From a virus, in IMG/VR virus record IMGVR_UViG_3300007234_000035, positions 1-36,732 of that record: a stretch of DNA of 36,732 nucleotides; one strand, written 5' to 3'. The notes beneath the pieces are model-generated. The model searched no databases, was not told the DNA's origin, and saw only the letters and a program-made list of their open reading frames with translations. Below are positions 7,062-15,206 of this stretch, in pieces (position 1 is the stretch's first letter; each line of letters opens with the position of its first letter). The translations under genes and the position numbers were made by a program.

Positions 7062-7856
7062 ATGAGAAAACTTTTAGTCGCAATCGCAATGGTTACGGCT
7101 TGGTCTGGTGTTTACGCTCAGACTTACGATAGCACTACACTTGTAGATACCAATAATAATTCTACATCCACAAGTACGGTCACGAGCACGAATACAAACA
7201 CCAACACTAATACGAATGTCAATACAAATGACACAACGGTGAATAGCACCTCTACGGCTACGAATACTAACAATAATACAAACACGAACACCAGCACCTC
7301 TACGTCTACAAACACCAATAATAGTACCAATACAAATACTAATACATCTACCAGTACCAACACAAATACTAACACGAACCAAAACGTGAATACTGGTGAC
7401 ATGACGAATCGGAACATTAACGATACGAAGATGGAACAAACCATCAAATCTCCACCACCTACAGCTGTTGCACCTTCAATGATGAGTGGCGGTGGAAATG
7501 ATTTGTGTACGACTGGTGTAAGCGGTGCTGTACAAACACAAATACTAGGTATCTCTGGTGGTTCTACTGTAAGAGATTTGAATTGTGAAAGATTGAAGTT
7601 ATCTAAAACTCTTTATGATATGGGAATGAAAGTGGCAGCTGTATCTGCATTGTGTCAAGACCGCCGTGTTTTTGATGCAATGTGGAATGCAGGCACACCT
7701 TGTCCGTTTGAAGGCATGATTGGTAATGCTGCTAAATTGGCTTGGGAGGCACACCCAAATAAAATTCCTGAATACGAAACGAAGAAAGAAGATGACACTT
7801 TCCAAAAGATTGGCATTGGGTTTGGCGTTGCTGCTGTGCTCGGTGTCTTATTCTAA
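7062..7856 (+). CDS. exported Thr/Asn/Ser-repeat protein, conserved in tailed phages
   Basis: A 264-residue protein with signal peptide MRKLLVAIAMVTAWSGVYA. Residues about 30-125 are low-complexity T-N/S-T repeats, flexible and probably exposed. The C-terminal domain (about 148-230) carries cysteines in LCTTGVSGAVQTQI, LNCERLKL, SALCQDRRVFDAM and GTPCPFEG, then a terminal hydrophobic helix (FQKIGIGFGVAAVLGVLF). I recognise this C-terminal domain from other aquatic phages, where its function is unknown. Ribosome site AAAGGGG. It overlaps the next exported gene by 65 bases. Confidence 0.78.
   Translation: MRKLLVAIAMVTAWSGVYAQTYDSTTLVDTNNNSTSTSTVTSTNTNTNTNTNVNTNDTTVNSTSTATNTNNNTNTNTSTSTSTNTNNSTNTNTNTSTSTNTNTNTNQNVNTGDMTNRNINDTKMEQTIKSPPPTAVAPSMMSGGGNDLCTTGVSGAVQTQILGISGGSTVRDLNCERLKLSKTLYDMGMKVAAVSALCQDRRVFDAMWNAGTPCPFEGMIGNAAKLAWEAHPNKIPEYETKKEDDTFQKIGIGFGVAAVLGVLF
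7139..7390 (+). repeat. low-complexity AAYACN-type coding repeat
   Basis: About 250 bases of degenerate 6-base units (variants of AATACG/AACACC) that encode the Thr-Asn and Thr-Ser run of the exported protein. The unit sequence drifts while keeping the T-N code. The run leaves long open frames on the minus strand, which are by-products. Confidence 0.8.
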
Positions 7857-9186
7857 CGCACAAGTAAGCACTACTGGTAACCTAATCCAAAACAATGCTT
7901 GGACAGGTTGTTGGACACCTACGGCCGATGGCTTTTGGGGTGGGACTTCTGGTGGACCATGTCCTGGTATTAGTAATGATGGGTATGATGGTAGTAATCA
8001 AATCATCTTTAGTTATCAACAACAAACGATAAGTCAGACCACTGCTCTGGCAAATGCCTTGCCTAACTCTGGTACTGGTTTACAAGTGAATGGTTATAAC
8101 TGGCATTGGCACGCAAAGAACTCAAACATCAATGATGGACAGCCTGGTGGTTATGATACTACTGCCTACATTACTGTTGACTTGTTGAATGCTTCAGGCT
8201 CTATTCTTGAGTCTGACAAGTATGATTATGGTTATAGGATATCGGATTGGATCAATCCAAGTGGCACAAGGACATACACAAACCCATACAGTTTATCTAC
8301 GGCCGATTCAATTCGTTTAAGTGTAACTGGTAAAGATGATGGGTTCTGGGCCGGTTACTGGGGTCCAGAGTTCATGCACGTTACTTTAAATGTTAATTAT
8401 TCAGTAGATCCATGTTATGATAATCCTTTATACTCTCCAACCTGTTCAGGTTTTGCCGCTGCTCTTGCTTCTTTGACGGAAACATCTACAGCAGGAACAA
8501 CCGATGCAGTCGATGGTGTATCGCAAACTGTTACACCTACTACTGTAGAAATAGTTGAAGAAACAAGTAATGCAGCGGCACCCACTATTGATGCTGGTGG
8601 TATTGAAGTGTCCACTACAGGCGAATTATCTGTACCCGATGGCATTCCTGCCGTTGTGAAAGAAACTAAAAAAGAAGAAGAAAAAGAGAAAAAAGAAATC
8701 AATTATAGTTTGATTGCAATGGTTGTCAGACAGGCAACTGATTTAACAAATGTAATGAGTGTTGTAAATCAAAGTATCATGCAGTCATCAAGTGTTGCCT
8801 CAAATCCAATAACAACAGAACAAGAAGAAGCGATTATTGAACAGGCAACAACAAGTCAAACAACAACGACAACTGCAACAACACAACAACAAGAAAATAC
8901 AAATCAAACTGTAACGACAGAAACGACAACAGAAAAACCAAAACAACAAACAACGGTTGCTGCTAAAAAACAAGATAATGAAGCAGCAAGCGGTGGTGTT
9001 AGTATGAATGACTTTGCTAAAGTACCTTCTGGTTTTGACGCATATCAAACTCAAATGAGAGATGTAGCATTTTATGCACCAAAAGAAATTTACAAAGGTC
9101 AAACTAATGTTGATAATCGTAGAGCTATGAGAGCACTTGGATCTGATAGGTTACACCAAGAAATGGTGAGGCAACAATACAAATGA
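7792..9186 (+). CDS. exported protein with lectin-like N-domain and Thr/Gln-rich tail
   Basis: A 464-residue protein starting at ATG 7792 with signal peptide MTLSKRLALGLALLLCSVS (cleavage near YSNA|QVS). A frame extension upstream to 7720 lacks a signal sequence and sits deeper in the preceding gene. Residues about 24-215 are beta-rich and aromatic (TGCWTPTADGFWGG, NGYNWHWHAKN, DDGFWAGYWGP), resembling a carbohydrate-binding jelly roll. A Cys motif follows (DPCYDNPLYSPTCSGF), then a Lys/Glu stretch and a long Thr/Gln-rich linker. Probably a secreted or virion-surface protein; the lectin idea rests on composition. Confidence 0.72.
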   Translation: MTLSKRLALGLALLLCSVSYSNAQVSTTGNLIQNNAWTGCWTPTADGFWGGTSGGPCPGISNDGYDGSNQIIFSYQQQTISQTTALANALPNSGTGLQVNGYNWHWHAKNSNINDGQPGGYDTTAYITVDLLNASGSILESDKYDYGYRISDWINPSGTRTYTNPYSLSTADSIRLSVTGKDDGFWAGYWGPEFMHVTLNVNYSVDPCYDNPLYSPTCSGFAAALASLTETSTAGTTDAVDGVSQTVTPTTVEIVEETSNAAAPTIDAGGIEVSTTGELSVPDGIPAVVKETKKEEEKEKKEINYSLIAMVVRQATDLTNVMSVVNQSIMQSSSVASNPITTEQEEAIIEQATTSQTTTTTATTQQQENTNQTVTTETTTEKPKQQTTVAAKKQDNEAASGGVSMNDFAKVPSGFDAYQTQMRDVAFYAPKEIYKGQTNVDNRRAMRALGSDRLHQEMVRQQYK

Positions 9187-9196
9187 GAGGACCATT

Positions 9197-9649
9197 ATGT
9201 TAGCAGAATTAGCCGCTATCAATGCCGCATATGGTGTTATTAAAGAAGTCGTTGGTAATGGTCAAGAATTGTATGCTGCTGGCCAACATATAGCACAATT
9301 TTTTAATAGTAAACATGAGTTGCAGAAAAAATTAAATGAGAAACCACCTGACCAAAGAAATCAATTGGAAGAATTTTTTGCATTAGAGGAAATAAAAGCA
9401 AGAGAACAAGAATTAAAAGATTTGATGATTATATCTGGCCGACCAGGTATGTGGGATGATTGGTTAAAATTCCAAGCTGACCAAGCTAAAGCTCGGCGTG
9501 AAGAAATTGCAAAATTGGAAAGACAAGCTTATTTGAGGAGACAAAAAATTAAAAAATATTTTGATTATTTTTTAATAGCATTTGTTTCGACAGCTGTTGT
9601 TGCTGGTATAACATGGTTAATAATTTTTATTTCAACATATAATAATTAA
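9197..9649 (+). CDS. C-tail-anchored coiled-coil membrane protein
   Basis: A 150-residue protein with an Ala/Gly-rich N-terminus, a charged helical middle (about 45-118, Glu/Lys/Gln-rich) and one membrane segment at about 123-147 (FLIAFVSTAVVAGITWLIIF). Ribosome site GAGAGGA. The cluster of three small membrane proteins followed by an endolysin suggests a lysis role, but a phage-head or membrane scaffold role cannot be excluded. Confidence 0.65.
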   Translation: MLAELAAINAAYGVIKEVVGNGQELYAAGQHIAQFFNSKHELQKKLNEKPPDQRNQLEEFFALEEIKAREQELKDLMIISGRPGMWDDWLKFQADQAKARREEIAKLERQAYLRRQKIKKYFDYFLIAFVSTAVVAGITWLIIFISTYNN

Positions 9650-9661
9650 AGGGAGAAAAAT

Positions 9662-10075
9662 ATGAGTAATGAACTTACACAAGCGGGTTGGCATCCGGCA
9701 GACACAAACGGAGATGGCCAAGTTGATGATTATGAAAGACAGATGTATCTAGAATTCAAACGTAAAGAACTTGAAGACGCTGATGCACAACGTGATGCCA
9801 TGCGTAAAATGACTTGGTTTGCATTATTTGGAATGTTGTTATATCCAACAACAATTTTTATCACATCAGCATTTGGACTTGATAAAGCTGCTGCTATTAT
9901 TGGAGATATTGCACCAACATATTTTGTTGCAATTTCTGCTTTAGTTGCTGCTTTTTTTGGTGCCAATGCTTATTCTAACAATAAAAAATCGACAGGTACA
10001 CCGCCTCCTGCGGCACCATCAGCACCAAGTGTACCTAAACCTTCAGTACCTTCGGTTTCAGTACCAAAACTATAA
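9662..10075 (+). CDS. holin-like membrane protein with EF-hand-like loop
   Basis: A 137-residue protein. Residues 14-25 (DTNGDGQVDDYE) form a canonical-looking 12-residue EF-hand calcium loop. Two hydrophobic segments follow (about 50-68, FALFGMLLYPTTIFITSAF; about 80-100, APTYFVAISALVAAFFGA) and a Pro/Ser/Val-rich tail ends VSVPKL. Good ribosome site AAAGGGAG. Two helices just upstream of the endolysin fit a holin. Calcium binding is inferred from the loop only. Confidence 0.62.
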   Translation: MSNELTQAGWHPADTNGDGQVDDYERQMYLEFKRKELEDADAQRDAMRKMTWFALFGMLLYPTTIFITSAFGLDKAAAIIGDIAPTYFVAISALVAAFFGANAYSNNKKSTGTPPPAAPSAPSVPKPSVPSVSVPKL

Positions 10076-10084
10076 GGATAAAAA

Positions 10085-10636
10085 ATGTCTAAAAATTTGG
10101 ATGACCAAGTAGACAAATTGGAAAACGCAGTTGACCCCAATACTGTAATTAGTATTGGGGGATTTAACTTTACTCCAGCAAAAATTATGATTGCTGGAGG
10201 TATATTATCTACTGTATTAGGCGGCCTTTATGGTGCATTTGAAGTCTATAAAGACTATATGGATATGAAAGAGGCAATACAATCATATGTTACTCCTGAT
10301 TTGAGTGATATAAATAAAAATATGGCTGTGTTGAAAGAACAAATGGAAGCAACCTCAAAAGAGGTAACTGTCATTAAAGGTTCAGTTGCTGAGACTGCAC
10401 AATATACACAAGAAATTAAGAATGATTTAAAAGGTGATATTCGTGGTATCGAGAAAGTAGTAGAAGGTATTGAAAGGTCAACCAAAGAACAACAGAGACA
10501 AGTTGACGCCGATTTAAAAACGGCAAGAAATGAAATGAGGGATTTACAGAAAGAAACCGATAAAGGAATCAAAGAAGTAAAAGCCGAAATGGATAAAAAA
10601 ATTAAAGAAGCGCTTGATAACCCGCTTGCAAATTAA
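10085..10636 (+). CDS. membrane-anchored long coiled-coil protein
   Basis: A 183-residue protein with one hydrophobic segment (about 30-52, AKIMIAGGILSTVLGGLYGAF). Residues about 60-178 are charged and heptad-like (LKEQMEATSKEVTVIKGSV, then EVKAEMDKKIKEAL), predicting a long coiled coil. Ribosome site AAGGA. Located between the holin-like gene and the endolysin; a spanin-like or membrane-tether role is possible but unproven. Confidence 0.62.
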   Translation: MSKNLDDQVDKLENAVDPNTVISIGGFNFTPAKIMIAGGILSTVLGGLYGAFEVYKDYMDMKEAIQSYVTPDLSDINKNMAVLKEQMEATSKEVTVIKGSVAETAQYTQEIKNDLKGDIRGIEKVVEGIERSTKEQQRQVDADLKTARNEMRDLQKETDKGIKEVKAEMDKKIKEALDNPLAN

Positions 10637-10650
10637 TATAGGAGCAAAAA

Positions 10651-11277
10651 ATGTCTTTTGATTTTGAATTTACGCAAGATAAACTTGCACAAATTATTCC
10701 AAATGCTGCTTATGGAGTTGATGTTTGGTTTAATGAACTAAATGAACTTTTACCCGTATTTGAAATTAATACGGCACCAAGAGTTGCCGCTTTTATTGCA
10801 CAGACAGCTCACGAATCCGGAGGATATCGTGCTCTTTCAGAAAATTTAAATTATTCTGGTGATGCTCTTTGCCGAGTTTGGCCAAGACATTTCAATGAAG
10901 AAAATAAAGAACAGTATCACCGTAATCCTGAAGCAATTGCAAATCGTGCCTATCGTAATCGTATGGGTAATGGTGATGAAGAATCCGGTGAAGGCTGGGC
11001 TTATCGTGGTCGTGGACTCATTCAATTGACAGGTAAAGATAATTATAGTAGATTTGCTGCATATGCTGAAATGGCTGTTGAACAGGCACCAGAATATATT
11101 GAAACTCCCCGTGGTGCGGTCCATTCAGCTTGCTGGTTCTGGTATTCTAATGACTTAAACACTTTTGCTGATGCTGGTGATTTTACTGGCATGACTAAAC
11201 GTATTAATGGTGGTACTATTGGTTTGGAAGACCGTATTAAACATTATGAAGAAGCATTACACCTTTTTGGAGCGTAA
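10651..11277 (+). CDS. GH19 endolysin (chitinase/lysozyme family)
   Basis: A 208-residue single-domain glycoside hydrolase family 19 enzyme. FIAQTAHESGGYRALSENLNY (from residue 48) includes catalytic-type Glu55, and GWAYRGRGLIQLTGKDNY is the GH19 substrate-cleft signature. Phage members cleave the peptidoglycan sugar backbone. No signal peptide, so it needs a holin to reach the wall, consistent with the small membrane proteins just upstream. Ribosome site AGGAG, 15 bases after the preceding stop. Identification is firm. Confidence 0.93.
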   Translation: MSFDFEFTQDKLAQIIPNAAYGVDVWFNELNELLPVFEINTAPRVAAFIAQTAHESGGYRALSENLNYSGDALCRVWPRHFNEENKEQYHRNPEAIANRAYRNRMGNGDEESGEGWAYRGRGLIQLTGKDNYSRFAAYAEMAVEQAPEYIETPRGAVHSACWFWYSNDLNTFADAGDFTGMTKRINGGTIGLEDRIKHYEEALHLFGA

Positions 11278-11278
11278 T

Positions 11279-11509
11279 ATGAAATATATTTTAGGACTAT
11301 TCATTGCTCTTTCGTTGGCATTTCCAGGTTATGCTGCAACGAAAACTCCCGTTAAAGTTGATTGTTCGGTAAAGAAAAACGCTAAAAAATTGGAATGTAA
11401 AGAAGCACCAAAAACCAATGTGAAGGTTGAAGTTAAAAAACCAAAAAAGGTTGATAGAAAAGCACCAAAAAAAGTAGAAAAAAAAGCTGAAGAAAATAAT
11501 AAAAAATAA
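11279..11509 (+). CDS. small exported Lys-rich protein
   Basis: A 76-residue protein from ATG 11279, one base after the endolysin stop codon. Signal peptide MKYILGLFIALSLAFPGYA, then a strongly basic mature part of Lys-Val/Lys-Ala-Pro repeats with two Cys. Longer in-frame starts upstream lie inside the endolysin gene and lack a signal sequence. The position after the endolysin suggests a lysis accessory; a basic periplasmic peptide could bind peptidoglycan or LPS. No family recognised. Confidence 0.65.
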   Translation: MKYILGLFIALSLAFPGYAATKTPVKVDCSVKKNAKKLECKEAPKTNVKVEVKKPKKVDRKAPKKVEKKAEENNKK

Positions 11510-11541
11510 TTGCCGCAAAGTTACATGAATTGTGTTATACT
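11510..11541 (+). promoter_or_regulatory. promoter TTGCCG-N20-TATACT
   Basis: TTGCCGCAA at 11510 and TATACT at 11536-11541, preceded by TTGTGT (extended -10 character). An identical arrangement with the same 20-base spacing occurs at 11626-11657. The spacing is long for sigma70, so recognition may use the TGTG-extended -10. It lies eight bases before a small ATG ORF (11550). Confidence 0.55.
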
Positions 11542-11549
11542 ACGAACAA

Positions 11550-11624
11550 ATGTTTGATGTTTTTGTACACTTTTGGGTAGAGTTTTATTATTTGCCGTAT
11601 AGAATTATGGGTAAATTTGGATAG
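11550..11624 (+). CDS. possible 24-residue leaderless peptide
   Basis: ATG 11550 opens a 24-codon frame (MFDVFVHFWVEFYYLPYRIM, then GKFG) that exactly fills the space between two promoter copies. There is no room for a ribosome site: the upstream -10 box ends at 11541, so a transcript would begin at about the ATG. Very aromatic and hydrophobic. May be a true leaderless micro-ORF or a transcribed spacer. Confidence 0.3.
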   Translation: MFDVFVHFWVEFYYLPYRIMGKFG

Positions 11625-11625
11625 A

Positions 11626-11657
11626 TTGCCGCAATAAATATCATTTTGTGATATACT
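11626..11657 (+). promoter_or_regulatory. promoter TTGCCG-N20-TATACT (second copy)
   Basis: TTGCCGCAA at 11626 and TATACT at 11652-11657 with TTGTGA before it. The spacing and both boxes match the copy at 11510. The ATG of the RNase H gene is nine bases after the -10 box, implying a leaderless or nearly leaderless message. Confidence 0.6.
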
Positions 11658-11666
11658 GATGAAACT

Positions 11667-12515
11667 ATGATTATATTTGACTTTAACCAGGTAGCAATAT
11701 CAAATTTAATGGAACAAATAGGTTCTTCCAAAACTCAGGTCGAGGAGGGGCTTGTTCGTCACATGATATTAAATACCATTCGCACCTATGTGAAAAAATT
11801 TAAGCAATCACATGGACCTGAAGTTGTCATTGCTTGTGACAATAAAAATTATTGGCGCCGAGAAATATATCCACATTACAAAGCTTCACGAAAAAAAGCG
11901 AGGGAAGCTTCTGGACATGATTGGAATACTATTTTCGAATGCCTGAATAAAATTCGTGATGAACTAAAGGAATTTTCTCCCTATAAAGTTGTTGATGTTC
12001 ATACCTGTGAAGCAGATGATATTATTGCTACGTTGGTGATGAAACATTCAGCAACACAAAAGGTTATGATTCTTTCCTCCGACAAAGACTTTGCTCAACT
12101 ACAGAAATACCCTAATGTTGAACAATATTCTCCAATATTAAAGAAATTTATTAAAGAACCTCTGCCTTCAATGCAGTTGAAGCAGTTGATTATTCGTGGA
12201 GATAAAGGTGATGGAATTCCAAATATTCTTTCGGCCGATGATACGTTTGTTACTGGTACTAGGCAAAAACCTATTACTGAAACAAAAATTATCAAGTGGA
12301 TGAATCAGGACGCTAAGGAGTTTTGTACTGAAGATATGTACCGTAATTTTATTCGGAACGAAACTTTAATTGACCTTTCAAAAATACCCGAAAATTTGAC
12401 GCAAGAGATTCTAAATAAGTATGAAAATAGTGTAGTTCATTCTAAGTCTGAATTTATGAACTACATGATTAGTAACCGACTAAAAAATTTAATTGAAGTG
12501 ATTGATGAGTTTTAA
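11667..12515 (+). CDS. T4-RNase-H-like 5'-3' nuclease
   Basis: A 282-residue FEN/5'-nuclease family enzyme. Acidic metal-site motifs appear in order: MIIFDFNQ (Asp5), VVIACDNKNYWRREIYPHYK with the basic KASRKK helix, EADDIIATL, SSDKDFAQLQ, and the helix-hairpin-helix start RGDKGDGIPN. Length and motif order match T4 RNase H, which removes RNA primers and flaps during lagging-strand synthesis. It has its own promoter and appears leaderless (see 11626-11657). Directly followed by the DUF6433-like gene without a gap. Confidence 0.9.
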   Translation: MIIFDFNQVAISNLMEQIGSSKTQVEEGLVRHMILNTIRTYVKKFKQSHGPEVVIACDNKNYWRREIYPHYKASRKKAREASGHDWNTIFECLNKIRDELKEFSPYKVVDVHTCEADDIIATLVMKHSATQKVMILSSDKDFAQLQKYPNVEQYSPILKKFIKEPLPSMQLKQLIIRGDKGDGIPNILSADDTFVTGTRQKPITETKIIKWMNQDAKEFCTEDMYRNFIRNETLIDLSKIPENLTQEILNKYENSVVHSKSEFMNYMISNRLKNLIEVIDEF

Positions 12516-12932
12516 ATGATAAAAGGTAAATTATACACCGAAATTATTTCGGAATTTGAATCGTGTGAAACAAAAAAAGATAGGATGTCTATATTGCAAA
12601 AATATGATACTCCTAGGTTTAGAAGTTTTTTAAACTATGTATTGGATGAATCTGTAGAATTCGATGTGCAAATTCCAAACTATCGACCTGCATTAGAACC
12701 TGCTGGATTAAACTATACATATCTTGATAATGAAATTCCTAAACTTTACAGATTCATAAAAGGTCATCCTCAACGACCTACTGGACTAACTCCCAAAAAA
12801 CAAGAACAACTGCTGGTTGTTATTTTAGAATCTTTATATAAAGATGAAGCTGAAATGCTTTGTAAATTAATACAACGAAAATTAAAAATCCCACATTTAA
12901 CAAATAAATTTATTAAAGAAACTTATAATTAA
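12516..12932 (+). CDS. DUF6433-like T4-like phage protein
   Basis: A 138-residue soluble helical protein starting at the base after the RNase H stop. The N-terminal half (ESCETKKDRMSILQKYDT) and the Y-L-D-N-E-I-P-K-L-Y/F-I-K-G-H-P segment at about 70-85 resemble a family found next to replication genes in T4-like phages, which I recall as DUF6433. No catalytic motif. Neighbourhood suggests replication or recombination support, but function is unknown. Confidence 0.65.
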   Translation: MIKGKLYTEIISEFESCETKKDRMSILQKYDTPRFRSFLNYVLDESVEFDVQIPNYRPALEPAGLNYTYLDNEIPKLYRFIKGHPQRPTGLTPKKQEQLLVVILESLYKDEAEMLCKLIQRKLKIPHLTNKFIKETYN

Positions 12933-12935
12933 TAT

Positions 12936-13706
12936 ATGAAAGTAGCTGTGATTACTCCAACTATTGGAGCAAACACATTATCTCAATGTGTTGAATCTGT
13001 ACAAAATCAAACCTATGAAAATTTAACCCATTACATTTATTTGGATGGCGAACAACATTATGACAAAATTCATCCTATACTTGGCGAACATTCAGGCCGA
13101 AGAACTATCAAAACTACCTCTCTGGAAGAAAATGTTGGTAAAGGTTGGTATGGCCATCGTGTCTATGCTGCTTGTTCCTTTCTCGTTAATGCTGATGTTA
13201 TATGTTACCTCGATGAAGATAATTTTTATGAGCCTAATCACGTTGAGGGGTTGGTTTCTAAAATTAAAGAAGGCGCTGAATGGGCCTATTCATTAAGGAA
13301 AATTTATGATAAACAAGGAAACTATCTCTGTGAAGACAATTGTGAATCGATTGGTAAATGGCCTGTCTATTTTAATGATGAAGTATTTCACATTGATACA
13401 TCTAGTTTTGCCATACGCCGTGATATTGCTGTTCGGATTGGCCATGCTTGGTACGGCAAATGGGGAGCAGATAGACAATTTTTTGGCACACTAAAACATC
13501 ACTTTAAAGATTTTGAATGTTCTGGAGAATATACACTTTGTTATAGACTTGATGGTAATGAAGGTTCTGTGAATGAAGAATTTTTCGAAAAGGGTAACAA
13601 AATTCAATCGGAAAAGTATGACAATAAATTTCCATGGAAAAAAGAATTTTATAAAAACAATGAAAGAGGACATACGATTGGACCAGGAATCAAAATTGTC
13701 CCCTGA
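12936..13706 (+). CDS. family 2 (GT-A) glycosyltransferase
   Basis: A 256-residue enzyme. MKVAVITPTIGANTLSQCVE is the GT2 N-terminal strand/loop, SVQNQTYENL the following helix, and ICYLDEDNFY (about 90-99) carries the D-x-D metal motif. The later GKWGADRQFF segment fits the acceptor/base region. No membrane segment, so it acts in the cytoplasm. It overlaps the GalE-type gene by about 47 bases, which may supply its nucleotide sugar. Target (virion protein, DNA base or host glycan) is unknown. Confidence 0.82.
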   Translation: MKVAVITPTIGANTLSQCVESVQNQTYENLTHYIYLDGEQHYDKIHPILGEHSGRRTIKTTSLEENVGKGWYGHRVYAACSFLVNADVICYLDEDNFYEPNHVEGLVSKIKEGAEWAYSLRKIYDKQGNYLCEDNCESIGKWPVYFNDEVFHIDTSSFAIRRDIAVRIGHAWYGKWGADRQFFGTLKHHFKDFECSGEYTLCYRLDGNEGSVNEEFFEKGNKIQSEKYDNKFPWKKEFYKNNERGHTIGPGIKIVP

Positions 13707-14640
13707 TAAAAAAACAGCTTTTGTCACCGGCGCCGCAGGATATCTAGGAAGTCATTTGTGTAAGGCCTTGAAAAATGATGGGTGGAATGTTGTAGGTTTT
13801 GGCCATAGAAGATATACAAAAAATCCATATATTGATATAATGCACTATGGAGATATTCGTGACCAAGAGTCTTTATATTATATTTTTGATAAGGTAAAAA
13901 TTGACACCGTTTTCCATTTGGCGGGCAGAATTGAATCAGGCATATCTTTTGCGGAGCCAACAGAGTTTTATTCTGTTAATGCGGGTGGTACCACAATATT
14001 ATTGAATGTTATGAAAAAATATGATATTGAGAATATTGTGTTTTCATCAACTGCTGCCGTATACAAAACAAAAAACACTCCTATCAAAGAAGATGATGAG
14101 AAAGATGATAATTCTCCTTACGGTTATTCAAAACTTTTTGCTGAAAAAGCTATTGAGGCTTCTGGTTTAAATTATGTAATTTTTAGATATTTCAATTTAA
14201 CAGGTGCCGACCCATCTGGAGAATTTGGTGAAGCTCATGAACCAGAAACACATTTGATACCTAGACTCATATTAAATTCTGAAAATTTTGAGATTAATGG
14301 TAACGACCATGAAACAATAGACGGAACTTGTGTCAGAGATTATGTCCATGTTTCAGACGTTTCGGATATACATTCTAAAGCAGGAAATTATTTAATGTCT
14401 GGAAATAAATCTGTAATTTTAAACATAGGTACAGGCAAAGGATACTCTATATTGGAAGTGGTCTCAGAACTTGAAAAAATTATAGATAAGAATATACCAA
14501 TAAAATTTTTACCTAAAAGACCGGGTGATGCTTCTAGTTTAATTGCCGATATTACTCTTGCCCAAAAGATATTGAATTACCAGCCAAAACATGATATAAT
14601 CTCAATGTTAAAAACAGCACACAGATGGTATAAAAAATGA
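13660..14640 (+). CDS. UDP-glucose 4-epimerase-like (GalE type)
   Basis: A 326-residue extended short-chain dehydrogenase. TGAAGYLGSH is the NAD-binding motif; VFSSTAAVY and YGYSK give the Ser and Tyr-x-x-x-Lys catalytic set; RYFNLTGADPSGEFGEAH and ETHLIPR are typical of GalE. I use ATG 13660; a TTG at about 13695 with AGGA upstream is a reasonable alternative and would remove a non-conserved N-terminal tail. It should interconvert UDP-glucose and UDP-galactose (or N-acetyl forms) for the adjacent glycosyltransferase. Confidence 0.85.
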   Translation: MKEDIRLDQESKLSPDKKTAFVTGAAGYLGSHLCKALKNDGWNVVGFGHRRYTKNPYIDIMHYGDIRDQESLYYIFDKVKIDTVFHLAGRIESGISFAEPTEFYSVNAGGTTILLNVMKKYDIENIVFSSTAAVYKTKNTPIKEDDEKDDNSPYGYSKLFAEKAIEASGLNYVIFRYFNLTGADPSGEFGEAHEPETHLIPRLILNSENFEINGNDHETIDGTCVRDYVHVSDVSDIHSKAGNYLMSGNKSVILNIGTGKGYSILEVVSELEKIIDKNIPIKFLPKRPGDASSLIADITLAQKILNYQPKHDIISMLKTAHRWYKK

Positions 14641-15206
14641 TAATGATGGAAAAAAATGATGATATTATAACTGCTGAAGATAAAATATCTTTGGAGTTTT
14701 TGGAAAACCATGTACATTTCATAAACGGTGACATTAACGAAGATACTGTAGGGAAAGCTATTCGTTGGATTATCTATGAAAATCTAAAAGGTTCTGCTGC
14801 TTTGACTTTGTACATCAATTCTGATGGTGGTAATTTACCTGATGCTTTTGCTTTAATTGATGTTATGCGTATGTCTAAATGCCCGGTTCGAACAATAGGA
14901 ATTGGCTCTATTTGTTCCGCTGCATTTTTGATTTTTGCAGCTGGCACTACCGGACAAAGATTGATTGGAAAAAACACTCAAATAATGTGTCACCAATTTT
15001 ATACCGATAGTGAAGGTAAATATCACGATTTGAAAACTAAAATTAAAGAAGATGATAGAATGAACAAGAGAATGGTTGATTTACTTGTTTATTGTTCATC
15101 ATTGACAGAAAAAGAAGTGAAAAATAAACTTTTACCCGCAAGCGATGTTTGGTTGTCAGCTGAAGACCTTTTATCATTTCATTTAGCAGATAACATTATT
15201 TTTTAG
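14637..15206 (+). CDS. ClpP-like serine protease
   Basis: A 189-residue crotonase-fold protease. LTLYINSDGGNLPDAFAL is the ClpP substrate-strand motif; GIGSICSAAF places nucleophile Ser94 where ClpP has G-Q-A-A-S; IMCHQFY supplies His119. Cys93 directly before the nucleophile is unusual. The length is near that of bacterial ClpP. Phage ClpP-like enzymes act either as prohead proteases or with host ClpX/ClpA; no scaffold or portal gene is next to it here, so it may be a regulatory protease. ATGA overlap with the epimerase gene. Confidence 0.85.
   Translation: MIMMEKNDDIITAEDKISLEFLENHVHFINGDINEDTVGKAIRWIIYENLKGSAALTLYINSDGGNLPDAFALIDVMRMSKCPVRTIGIGSICSAAFLIFAAGTTGQRLIGKNTQIMCHQFYTDSEGKYHDLKTKIKEDDRMNKRMVDLLVYCSSLTEKEVKNKLLPASDVWLSAEDLLSFHLADNIIF

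Noticed and set aside
7139-7390. Repeated short units that might suggest a CRISPR array or an origin iteron set.
   Set aside because: The units are 6 bases, drift at third codon positions and stay in frame with the exported protein, so they are coding repeats. No constant repeat and spacer pattern exists.
7074-7447. Two long minus-strand open frames opposite the Thr/Asn repeat.
   Set aside because: They arise because the repetitive T-N coding strand lacks stop codons on its complement. They have no ribosome site and their product is a low-complexity Val/Ile/Phe run.
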